NCBI GenBank assembly: GCA_019323525.1
Contig: JAHWHD010000024.1
Span: forward strand, 1 to 11,316
Source: Candidatus Woesearchaeota archaeon
GTDB lineage: Archaea > Nanobdellota > Nanobdellia > Woesearchaeales > JAHWHD01
Reading direction: 5' to 3'
DNA: 11,316 bases
Of the stretch, positions 5,106 to 11,316 are shown piece after piece. The notes under the pieces are model-generated. The model saw only the letters and a program-made list of their open reading frames with translations. It did no database searches and was not told the DNA's origin. Made by a program: the position numbers and the translations under genes. Position 1 is the stretch's first letter; every line of letters begins with the position of its first letter.

Positions 5106-6392
5106 TTAAGAACAAGAATCCAGGAATTTCTTCAAAGAAGATTCGCTGTACTTTCCCAGTTTTGTTGCTCCTGAACCTGCGCAGATGAACAAAGGCGCTT
5201 TTCCTTCAACCTTGTCGTTAAAGCAAGCGTCCAAGACTCCTAGTGATGGTTTATCAGCTATATCTGCATAGTATATGTTGTATCCCTGAGATTCTAAGTT
5301 TTCTACGATAGGGATCATCTGCTGGCACTCTGGACACTTGGATGAGTCAATGTAGTAGAACAATACTGTGTCTTTTGTCAAACCGTAATCAGTGAAACAG
5401 TAATCATCTTCTGTAATTGTGATTACTGGTTCTTCCGCTTCTATGAAAATCTCAACATCGGCATTGTTCCTTAGCTGTTTTAGGTATATGTCAAGAGCTG
5501 TTTTTTGTTTTTGTTCAAGTAGAGCTTCCTTTATTGAATATTTTGCATCCTCAAATACTATCTTTCTTGGTTCCCTTAATATGACATGCCACCCGAACTC
5601 TGTCTGAACAGGTTCTTTAGTGTACTCTCCGATATTAAGTTCAAACGCGGCATCTGAGAACTCTTTAACCATCTCTTCACGTCTAAAAAATCCGAGATCG
5701 CCACCTTTTGAAGCTGTTGGGCAAAGGGAGTATTCTCTTGCAAGATCTGCAAAATTATCTCCATCATCAAGCTTATCGATCAATTCTTCTGCTTCTTTCT
5801 TTGTCTCTACAAGTATATGCTTTGCATGCGCCTGCGGAGCTTCTGCAAGGTACAGATCCAGGTTTTTCTGGTAATATTCAAGAGCTTCTGAGTCAGTGAC
5901 CTCAAGTTCCTCAAGTATGGTCTTGTTAAGAAGTTTTGAAACCAAAAGCTGTTTCTCGTAGTATTCCTTAAATTCGTCTAATGTGATGCCTTGCTGCTCT
6001 AAAGACAGCTCAAATTCCTCAACAGTCTGGCCTGTTGACTGACGCAACTGGTCAATACTAGTCTCAATCTCTGAAGTTGTAACGGTGATTTGATCTTTTG
6101 CAGCTTCCTGTAACAAGAGTTTCTCTGTAATCAACTGCTCTAGTAAAGAGTATTTTGTAATAAATTCTTTATAGATATCAGGGATGTTTTCGTACTGCTC
6201 GTCAAGTTCCTGCATAGAAATCGATTCGCCGTTGACTTTTGCTGCGGCTGCACCAGTCGGATTGTAGTTTTTAAATATATAAAACGCCAATATTATAATT
6301 ACTACAATTGCAATGATTGTAATGATTCTTCCGGTTCTTACGCGAACCCTTTTAGGTTGAGATTCTGATTCTTCCAAATTTGACACCCCCAA
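5106..6392 (-). CDS. Membrane-anchored parvulin-type peptidyl-prolyl isomerase with C-terminal thioredoxin-like CxxC domain
   Basis: This 428-residue protein is a predicted extracytoplasmic foldase. Basic residues 14-22 precede one membrane helix (about 23-40), giving an N-in, C-out topology like PrsA, PpiD or SurA chaperones. A helical SurA_N-like region spans about 52-180. The PpiC/parvulin domain is about 186-276: AHAKHILVETKKEAEEL, then CPTASKGGDLGFFRREEMVKEFSDAAF cut into its usual blocks, and FGWHVILRE. The last 100 residues look thioredoxin-like: a strand VLFYYIDSSKCPECQQM with CPEC at 353-356, and KAPLFIC (399-404) where thioredoxins keep a cis-proline. Extra cysteines lie at 332, 390, 404 and 427. 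Start codon is uncertain: TTG 6392, or GTG 6386. The cysteine-domain assignment is less firm than the parvulin one. Confidence 0.88.
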   Translation of the reverse strand: MGVSNLEESESQPKRVRVRTGRIITIIAIVVIIILAFYIFKNYNPTGAAAAKVNGESISMQELDEQYENIPDIYKEFITKYSLLEQLITEKLLLQEAAKDQITVTTSEIETSIDQLRQSTGQTVEEFELSLEQQGITLDEFKEYYEKQLLVSKLLNKTILEELEVTDSEALEYYQKNLDLYLAEAPQAHAKHILVETKKEAEELIDKLDDGDNFADLAREYSLCPTASKGGDLGFFRREEMVKEFSDAAFELNIGEYTKEPVQTEFGWHVILREPRKIVFEDAKYSIKEALLEQKQKTALDIYLKQLRNNADVEIFIEAEEPVITITEDDYCFTDYGLTKDTVLFYYIDSSKCPECQQMIPIVENLESQGYNIYYADIADKPSLGVLDACFNDKVEGKAPLFICAGSGATKLGKYSESSLKKFLDSCS

Positions 6393-6416
6393 ATACCCAG
6401 AACAGGTTTTGTTCTA

Positions 6417-6426
6417 ATAAATAAAT
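6417..6426 (-). promoter_or_regulatory. TATA box of the foldase gene
   Basis: The minus strand reads TTTATTTATT, preceded by CGAAAGA as a possible BRE. Transcription is expected near 6394-6396, just before the candidate TTG/GTG starts, so the leader is absent or only a few bases long. Confidence 0.55.
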
Positions 6427-6466
6427 CTTTCGGAAGTGTATTCACTACCGAATGGTTTCAATAAAG

Positions 6467-6478
6467 TTTTATATTTAA
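6467..6478 (+). promoter_or_regulatory. TATA box of the HerA-like ATPase gene
   Basis: TTTTATATTTAA is centred about 26 bases before the ATG at 6498 and fits a leaderless transcript. It is divergent from the foldase promoter, with about 40 bases between the two boxes. Confidence 0.6.
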
Positions 6479-6497
6479 AGTTTAAATGGTTTAATCA

Positions 6498-7820
6498 ATG
6501 GTTTATAATATTATATTAGGCAGGAGCAGACAAGATATTGATAAGTTCGGAGAAAAGGGAACAATACTTCTTGCAAAACAGTACGTTAAGATGGGGCAGA
6601 TAACTTCTCTTGCAAATAAGATACTCATGGATGTGACAAGTAGCCATATTGTGTTTGTGTGCGGCAAAAGAGGCGGCGGAAAAAGCTATACGATGGGTGT
6701 TATCGCTGAGGGCATGGCTTCGCTTGAACCTGAGATATCGAACAGGCTTGCCTGCATAATACTAGATACCATGGGCATTTACTGGACAATGAAGTATCCG
6801 AACCACAGAGATGAAAGATTATTGGAGGAATGGGGGATTGAAGGACGCGGCCTGGACGTCCAGATATTCACTCCTGCGGGGTTTTTCGAAGAATATAAGC
6901 AAAAAGGAATTCCAACAGATTTTCCGTTCTCGATTAGACCTTCAGAGCTTAACACGGCTGATTGGTGCATAACATTTGGTATATCTCCTCTTGAACCGAT
7001 AGGCGTCCTTGTTGAAAAGGTAATCAACAAGTTAAAAGAGGAAAAAGAACATTTCACAATGGACGAGATTGTAGAAGAGCTTAAAAGAGATAGGACATCT
7101 GATGAGCATACTAAGAATGCTGCGATCAATAGGTTTGAGAATGCGGAAACGTGGGGGCTTTTCTCTGACAAAGGTACAGAGTTAAAAGATCTTGCAATTG
7201 GAGGTAAAGTGACTGTTCTTGATGTGAGTGCTTACGCGAGGATTCCGAACGGATGGGCGATCAAGTCTCTTGTGATAGGGCTACTGGCACAGAAATTGTT
7301 CATAGAAAGACTGACTGCAAGAAAAACAGAAGAATATGCTAGTGTTACAGAAGCTGTGCATTTTTTCCCTGCCGAAGAAGAGGAAGCTGAGAAAATGCCT
7401 TTAGTTTGGCTAATCATCGATGAGGCCCATGAGTTTCTTCCAAAAGAGGGCAAGACTCTAGCGACTGATCCGCTAATAACCATCTTAAGAGAAGGCAGAG
7501 AGCCAGGAATTTCTTTGATTCTTGCTTCGCAGCAGCCAGGCAAAATACATACTGATGTTATGACCCAGGCGGACATAATCATCTCGCACAGGATTACTGC
7601 AAAGATTGATATCGATGCTCTTGGAACATTGATGCAGTCTTATTTCAGGGCAGGGCTGGATTCTGAGCTTAACAGCCTCCCGCGGGTTAAAGGGGCGGCG
7701 TTGGTGATAGACGATATGAACGAGAGGATGTATCCTGTACAGATACGGCCAAGGTTTAGCTGGCACGGAGGGTCTGCCCCTACCGCATTAAGAGAGGTTA
7801 AGGAACGGTTTGAACTATAA
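6498..7820 (+). CDS. HerA/DUF87-like P-loop ATPase
   Basis: This 440-residue protein belongs to the HerA/FtsK-like class of ring-forming DNA or protein translocases. Walker A is GKRGGGKSYT (56-65), Walker B is LVWLIIDEAHEF (302-313, D308 and E309), and a polar sensor sits in ILASQQPGK (341-349). REGREPG (331-337) and SHRIT (363-367) contain conserved arginines that may act across subunits. The first 45 residues are too short for the full HAS-barrel of classical HerA, and no NurA nuclease gene is adjacent, so a role in DNA end resection is not implied by context. It could be a DNA pump or a membrane or secretion-linked motor. It appears monocistronic: a T-tract follows and the next gene has its own promoter. 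Confidence 0.85.
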   Translation: MVYNIILGRSRQDIDKFGEKGTILLAKQYVKMGQITSLANKILMDVTSSHIVFVCGKRGGGKSYTMGVIAEGMASLEPEISNRLACIILDTMGIYWTMKYPNHRDERLLEEWGIEGRGLDVQIFTPAGFFEEYKQKGIPTDFPFSIRPSELNTADWCITFGISPLEPIGVLVEKVINKLKEEKEHFTMDEIVEELKRDRTSDEHTKNAAINRFENAETWGLFSDKGTELKDLAIGGKVTVLDVSAYARIPNGWAIKSLVIGLLAQKLFIERLTARKTEEYASVTEAVHFFPAEEEEAEKMPLVWLIIDEAHEFLPKEGKTLATDPLITILREGREPGISLILASQQPGKIHTDVMTQADIIISHRITAKIDIDALGTLMQSYFRAGLDSELNSLPRVKGAALVIDDMNERMYPVQIRPRFSWHGGSAPTALREVKERFEL

Positions 7821-7828
7821 TCATAATA

Positions 7829-7850
7829 GTTGTTACAACATTTATTTTTT
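7829..7850 (+). terminator. Weak hairpin plus T-tract after the ATPase gene
   Basis: GTTG-TTA-CAAC (7829-7839) is a short stem followed by ATTTATTTTTT. The stem is weak, but the T-run alone is a plausible archaeal terminator. Confidence 0.4.
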
Positions 7851-7857
7851 AAGATAC

Positions 7858-7870
7858 AAAATAATAAAAA
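7858..7870 (+). promoter_or_regulatory. Possible TATA box of the small hypothetical gene
   Basis: The AT-rich AAAATAATAAAAA is centred about 27 bases before the ATG at 7892. It supports that ATG, rather than the TTG six bases earlier, as the leaderless start. The match to a TATA box is loose. Confidence 0.4.
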
Positions 7871-7891
7871 TCTCAAATAGTTTAGTTGATT

Positions 7892-8194
7892 ATGACATTT
7901 TCAAAACAGTTTCCAAAGACAGTAGAGGGAAGTAATTACCCTAAATGGGTGGAGATCTACCTTGACGAGCATGAAGAAGGAGAAATTGAATCTAAAGCAA
8001 GGGATGAGAACATATCGCTAATGAAAGAGTGTGTGGAAGACGCGAAAGAAATTATGAAAGGCAAGGGGCTTAATGACTACCAGTCAGACATGGTAAAAAT
8101 TGCGATATCTTTATTCGAGAAAAGGGCAAGCCATTCAGTGCATTTTAAAGAGAATAAATGTAAAGAAAAATTTGATAGTCTGCACAAAACTTAA
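7892..8194 (+). CDS. Small conserved-looking protein of unknown function
   Basis: This 100-residue protein is not recognised. It is soluble, highly charged (many Glu and Lys) and probably mostly helical: residues 27-57 and 61-79 look like two amphipathic helices, with a basic tail. Cysteines lie at 47 and 90, too far apart for a simple zinc motif. There is no signal peptide or membrane segment. The ATG at 7892 is preferred over the in-frame TTG at 7886 because of promoter spacing. The gene has its own promoter and converges on the lysine-rich membrane protein, overlapping it by four bases at a TTAA shared by both stop codons. Codon use looks like that of its neighbours, which supports a real gene. 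Confidence 0.7.
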   Translation: MTFSKQFPKTVEGSNYPKWVEIYLDEHEEGEIESKARDENISLMKECVEDAKEIMKGKGLNDYQSDMVKIAISLFEKRASHSVHFKENKCKEKFDSLHKT

Positions 8195-8571
8195 ATTTCT
8201 CCAGGGTTGGGTTCCAGAGAGACCAGTGCTGCAATGAACATTATCAAGAAAAATACTATAAACGTAAAACCCCAAGTAAGAGGGACCTTGCCAGATACTG
8301 TGTAAACAGCAGTGACTATAAGGCCGAATATGCCGATAAGCATGAATGATGCTGGCAGCGGCCTTCTCTTGAAGACAGAAACTCTTTTTTTCGTTTTTAT
8401 CTCGACAGGCTTTCCAACTTTTTTAAGCCGCGCCTTAGAAACCTTTTTTGCTGCCTTCTTCTTTGTTATCGTCTTTTTAACAGCTTTTTTTCTTGTTTTT
8501 TTCTTTGGCTTTGAACGTTTTTTAGATTTATTCCTAGAACCCTTTTTAGATGATTTTGATTTTTTTGCCAT
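8191..8571 (-). CDS. Lysine-rich tail plus two-helix membrane protein
   Basis: This 126-residue protein is of unknown function. The first 70 residues contain 36 Lys or Arg and only one acidic residue, in runs such as KPKKKTRKK and KKAAKKVSKARLKK that resemble histone H1-type tails. Two hydrophobic helices follow at about 72-93 and 98-118, with the short link SGKVP between them. By the positive-inside rule the basic tail is cytoplasmic. It could hold nucleic acid, ribosomes or acidic lipid at the membrane; this is inference from composition. The ATG at 8571 is preferred over a GTG at 8580 because GGGGTG (8583-8578) is then a Shine-Dalgarno at normal spacing. It lies 38 bases after trpS and may be co-transcribed with it. 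Simple composition is a caution, but two clear helices argue for a real gene. Confidence 0.78.
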   Translation of the reverse strand: MAKKSKSSKKGSRNKSKKRSKPKKKTRKKAVKKTITKKKAAKKVSKARLKKVGKPVEIKTKKRVSVFKRRPLPASFMLIGIFGLIVTAVYTVSGKVPLTWGFTFIVFFLIMFIAALVSLEPNPGEI

Positions 8572-8609
8572 ACTATACACCCCTTTTTTTGTACTTGATT
8601 GATATTTGA

Positions 8610-9701
8610 TTAATACTTAATGAAACTTAGTTTATTTAAATTTTTCCTTGCTTTAGCAATGCCTTTCTCAAATTCTTGCATGAATTTAGTCATCAGTTCT
8701 GCACAGTGTTTCTTGTCATCGCCGCATGTAAGTTTGCCGCATTTACATTCGTCGTAAATCCTTTGCAGTTCTTTATCATCTTCTATCAGGTGCTGCTTAT
8801 ACAGTTCGAAAACAATACATTTTTCGGGTTCTCCGCCTTTCTGCTTTTGTTCTGCAACAGTATCTCGTCCGCCTGTCTTGGCCCTCATAATCTTCTTAGT
8901 GACTGATTTAATATCTTCAGGCAGATCTATTACGCTCTCTGGTTTTGACTTGGACATCTTAAGATCTCCATCCAAAGCAGGAGTGTACTTGTGATAAATA
9001 CCTGAAGGTGCAAAGAAATTGAATCTCTGCTTTGTCCTTCTAACTATGTCGCGAGTTAACCGTATATGCGGATCCTGGTCAATACCTACTGGAATAATTC
9101 CTGGCATACGTTCATCCAGCTGTGGATAAAGTATGTCGCCGACTTGGGTGAAAGCCGAATATATCCTGCCAGGGTCGAGAGTCCCGTAGACTGCTTTGAA
9201 TTCATTGGCTGTAACCTTTTTAGACGATTCTGATGCAATATGTGTTACCTTAACATTTTCGGATTGGAAATAGAACCTTGCTTTTTTGGGGTCAAGACCT
9301 AAGGCGATGAATGCAGGGATATGGAAGTCTAAAGCGCGTTTTCTGGCCTCGTCAAGTGTGACTCCGCGAGCAGCAGCAGCTTCTAAATCTGCAACAAGAA
9401 TATATGTTTCTGCGCCATGGTCCTGAAAATACCGAAGGTTCTCAACCACCATCTTGTTGCCAAAGTGAAGTTTGTCTCCTGAAGGCATGAAACCTGTTAG
9501 TGCATAATATGGTTTGTTATCTTTTATTGCGCTTGATATTTGTTTGAAATCGCGGCCTGCAAACACAACTCCGCGGCGCATCATCCTGTTCGGATCAGGG
9601 AATAGTTTTGGATTAAAGACTTCTAACCCAAAATCTTTGATAATCTTCTCATAATCTTCAACAAGCCCTGAACCCCAAGGATCGATTGTTTTGTTTGCCA
9701 T
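8610..9701 (-). CDS. trpS: Tryptophanyl-tRNA synthetase, archaeal/eukaryotic type
   Basis: This 363-residue class I synthetase charges tRNA-Trp with tryptophan. Recognised parts are the N-terminal DPWGSG (7-12), the HIGH-like PSGDKLHFGN (73-82), the tryptophan pocket region VGIDQDPHIRLTRD (205-218) typical of TrpRS rather than TyrRS, and KMSKS (248-252). The C-terminal anticodon-binding region contains the cysteine-rich ECKCGKLTCGDDKKHC (318-333), a longer-spaced version of the family's C..GKL.C segment. Length is near the archaeal norm. A TATA box at 9725-9732 lies about 28 bases before the ATG, so the transcript is probably leaderless. It is divergent from the presenilin-like gene and followed closely by the lysine-rich membrane protein. 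Confidence 0.96.
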   Translation of the reverse strand: MANKTIDPWGSGLVEDYEKIIKDFGLEVFNPKLFPDPNRMMRRGVVFAGRDFKQISSAIKDNKPYYALTGFMPSGDKLHFGNKMVVENLRYFQDHGAETYILVADLEAAAARGVTLDEARKRALDFHIPAFIALGLDPKKARFYFQSENVKVTHIASESSKKVTANEFKAVYGTLDPGRIYSAFTQVGDILYPQLDERMPGIIPVGIDQDPHIRLTRDIVRRTKQRFNFFAPSGIYHKYTPALDGDLKMSKSKPESVIDLPEDIKSVTKKIMRAKTGGRDTVAEQKQKGGEPEKCIVFELYKQHLIEDDKELQRIYDECKCGKLTCGDDKKHCAELMTKFMQEFEKGIAKARKNLNKLSFIKY

Positions 9702-9724
9702 TGTGTTAAATGTTTGATTTTACG

Positions 9725-9732
9725 TTTATAAA
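9725..9732 (-). promoter_or_regulatory. TATA box of trpS
   Basis: TTTATAAA is centred about 28 bases before the trpS ATG at 9701, the usual distance for leaderless archaeal genes. Confidence 0.65.
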
Positions 9733-9763
9733 CCTTACTATAACTTCCTAAAAAAGATAGATT

Positions 9764-9772
9764 TTTATATAA
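9764..9772 (+). promoter_or_regulatory. TATA box of the presenilin-like gene
   Basis: TTTATATAA is centred near 9768. This predicts transcription around 9791-9795, next to the GTG at 9791. A second AT-rich element, TTTTTAAATATA (9777-9788), is closer and leaves the exact start open. Confidence 0.55.
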
Positions 9773-9790
9773 TCTATTTTTAAATATAGA

Positions 9791-10699
9791 GTGAAAAAGA
9801 GGATGAAACATACAGTTAAAGTCACACTGATACTAGTAGCAGTTTTCTTTTTTGCACAGATAATTGGGTTAGCAATCATCAACCAATACATTGATCACGA
9901 AGCAACTCAGGAGACTGGAAATGTTACATGGGCAAAACTGCCTTACAATCTTGAACGTCCTGAGATTGAGCAGCAGACGTCTTACATCTGGCTGATAGTC
10001 GCGATTCTAATCGGGACAGGGCTATTGTTGCTGTTGATAAGGTTCCAGAGAATCAACCTTTGGAAGTTTTGGTTTTTCATAAGTGTTTGGGTTGCTATGT
10101 CGATTGCGTTTGGAGCGTTCATGCACCAGACATATGCAGTAATACTAGCATTTGTTCTTGGCGTCTGGAAGGTTTTTAGACCTAACATTCTAGTCCATAA
10201 CGGAACAGAGCTCTTCATATACGGAGGGTTGGCTGCAATATTCGTGCCAATATTAAATGTGGTTGGGGCGTTTATTCTGCTTATTTTGATATCGATATAT
10301 GATATGATTGCTGTATGGAAAAGTAAACACATGGTTAAACTAGCAAAATTCCAAACAAAAAGCAAGGTTTTTGCTGGTTTGCTGATTCCGTATAAACTTC
10401 CTAAGATGACTGCAAGGGTAAAGAAAGCCGGGAAATTGAAAAAGCTTAAGACAGCCGTACTAGGCGGAGGAGATATTGGTTTTACGTTATTGTTTGCAGG
10501 AGTAATACTTAAACAGCTGATGCTGACAAATTCAGTGCAGGTTGCATTCATTAAAGCAATAATTGTTGTGGTTGCTACAACTATTGCCCTGTCATGGCTG
10601 TTACTCGCGGCAAAAAAGGACAGGTTTTATCCTGCAATGCCTTACCTTAGCATCGGATGTGTTGCAGGTTATATCGCATTAGCAATTGTAGGTTTTTAA
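9791..10699 (+). CDS. Presenilin/signal-peptide-peptidase-like intramembrane aspartyl protease
   Basis: This 302-residue, roughly nine-helix membrane protein belongs to the archaeal presenilin homologue group (peptidase clan AD, family A22-like). Both catalytic aspartates are visible: IYD (169-171) at the end of one helix, and GGGD (225-228) matching GxGD at the start of another. The third family motif, PAL, appears as PAM (281-283) in YPAMPYL. A basic loop (about 174-220) separates the two catalytic helices. Such proteases cut substrates within membrane helices, typically remnant signal peptides or single-pass proteins. The GTG at 9791 fits promoter spacing, but ATG 9803 is possible. It forms a two-gene operon with the following transporter, whose start is one base past its stop. 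Confidence 0.88.
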   Translation: MKKRMKHTVKVTLILVAVFFFAQIIGLAIINQYIDHEATQETGNVTWAKLPYNLERPEIEQQTSYIWLIVAILIGTGLLLLLIRFQRINLWKFWFFISVWVAMSIAFGAFMHQTYAVILAFVLGVWKVFRPNILVHNGTELFIYGGLAAIFVPILNVVGAFILLILISIYDMIAVWKSKHMVKLAKFQTKSKVFAGLLIPYKLPKMTARVKKAGKLKKLKTAVLGGGDIGFTLLFAGVILKQLMLTNSVQVAFIKAIIVVVATTIALSWLLLAAKKDRFYPAMPYLSIGCVAGYIALAIVGF

Positions 10700-10700
10700 C

Positions 10701-11316
10701 ATGCATGGAAAACATTTACATTATCATGGATGGTTGAAGTCTGAGATTGTTGAGATATACCTTAATCTTGCAATAAGGAGTTTTGCTCTAAGCATGGGAA
10801 TAATCTTTATTCCCATATATCTCATTAAGTTGGGGTTTGGTCTGAATACTGTATTTACATATTACATTATGACATTTGTTGTGTTTGGTGTTGCGTCGCT
10901 TCTTACTGCAAGAATAGGTAAAAGATACGGGCTTAAGCACCTTATAATGCTAAGTATTCCATTCTATATACTATTCTTCGTATTGCTTTTCTTTCTGAAT
11001 ACTGTAAATTTTGGACATCTTGCTTTTATCAGTGTTGTTGAAGGATTTGGAAGCGCTTTCTACTGGATACCGCTCCATTCGTTATTTGCAAAGTTTAGCA
11101 AGAAGAAAAAAGTAAGCAAACAAGCAGGGTATATATTTTCACTTCCGGGCATGGTCTCAGTAATTGGGCCTGTCTTGGGTGGTGCGATCATATTGATATT
11201 CGGGTTTAAAGTATTATTGCTAATTATATCTGTTCTGTTGTTCAGCTCTTTGATTCCTTTGTTCTGCACAAAAGACTTTAAACCGCATAAAGGTTTCTCG
11301 TTCAGCAATATATTAA
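10701..11316 (+). CDS. Major facilitator superfamily-like transporter, N-terminal half (runs off the window)
   Basis: The ATG lies at 10701 and the frame is open to the window edge, giving 205 residues. About six membrane helices are visible (roughly 20-42, 52-70, 80-99, 104-129, 143-166, 168-188), half of the usual twelve. ARIGKRYGLKHLI (70-82) after the second helix resembles MFS motif A, and the GFGSAFYWIPLH region fits helix four. The first ten residues hold four histidines (positions 2, 5, 7 and 9), possibly a metal-binding tip. Substrate cannot be told. A weak AGGT lies upstream, within the end of the protease gene, so translation is probably coupled. The MFS assignment rests on helix pattern and the motif. 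Confidence 0.75.
   Translation, partial: MHGKHLHYHGWLKSEIVEIYLNLAIRSFALSMGIIFIPIYLIKLGFGLNTVFTYYIMTFVVFGVASLLTARIGKRYGLKHLIMLSIPFYILFFVLLFFLNTVNFGHLAFISVVEGFGSAFYWIPLHSLFAKFSKKKKVSKQAGYIFSLPGMVSVIGPVLGGAIILIFGFKVLLLIISVLLFSSLIPLFCTKDFKPHKGFSFSNIL

Noticed and set aside
8312..8602. Phe-rich 96-codon plus-strand frame
   Set aside because: It is the antisense of the lysine-rich gene; AAA/AAG codons read backwards give Phe and Leu.
9982..10551. 189-codon minus-strand frame opposite the presenilin-like gene
   Set aside because: Antisense to a gene with clear catalytic motifs, low-complexity composition, and no start signals.
1..11316. CRISPR arrays, insertion sequences, attachment sites
   Set aside because: No regularly spaced repeats, transposase frames, or target-site duplications were seen on either strand.

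Overview
The window is archaeal chromosome. It encodes topoisomerase VI, an archaeal-type DnaG primase, a RIO1 kinase, a Dim2/Pno1-like double-KH protein, a eukaryote-like TrpRS and a presenilin-type protease. Most first genes have a TATA box 26-28 bases before the start codon and no leader, whereas genes inside operons carry Shine-Dalgarno sequences. The AT-rich compact layout and several unfamiliar small or membrane proteins suggest a DPANN archaeon (Woesearchaeota/Pacearchaeota-like). That lineage call is inference; the archaeal call is firm.

Layout. 1-3160 (minus strand): rio1 and a KH-domain dim2/pno1-like gene form a ribosome-maturation pair, followed by top6B (own promoter) and the 5' end of top6A. 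This order resembles a cluster common in archaea. 3161-3797: about 650 bases with no confident protein gene, the least explained part of the window. It holds a 9-bp inverted repeat behind the rio1 promoter, a probable promoter with a palindrome just after its TATA box, two hairpin-plus-T-tract terminators, a second promoter, and a densely folded region ending in a hairpin whose loop holds the dnaG ribosome-binding site. 3798-5039: dnaG (plus). 5106-6392: a membrane-anchored parvulin-type foldase with a C-terminal CxxC thioredoxin-like domain (minus), divergent from a HerA/DUF87-like ATPase at 6498-7820 (plus). 7892-8194: a small unknown protein, convergent with and overlapping a lysine-rich two-helix membrane protein (8191-8571, minus), which lies just downstream of trpS (8610-9701, minus). 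9791-11316 (plus): a presenilin-like intramembrane protease, then an MFS-like transporter cut by the window edge, one base apart.

How it fits together. Most genes are core information processing: DNA topology, priming, small-subunit maturation and aminoacylation. The accessory part is envelope related: an extracytoplasmic foldase, an intramembrane protease, a transporter and a basic-tailed membrane protein. The best candidate for something undescribed is the RNA locus upstream of dnaG. It may be one or two free-standing small RNAs, or a long structured 5' leader of dnaG.
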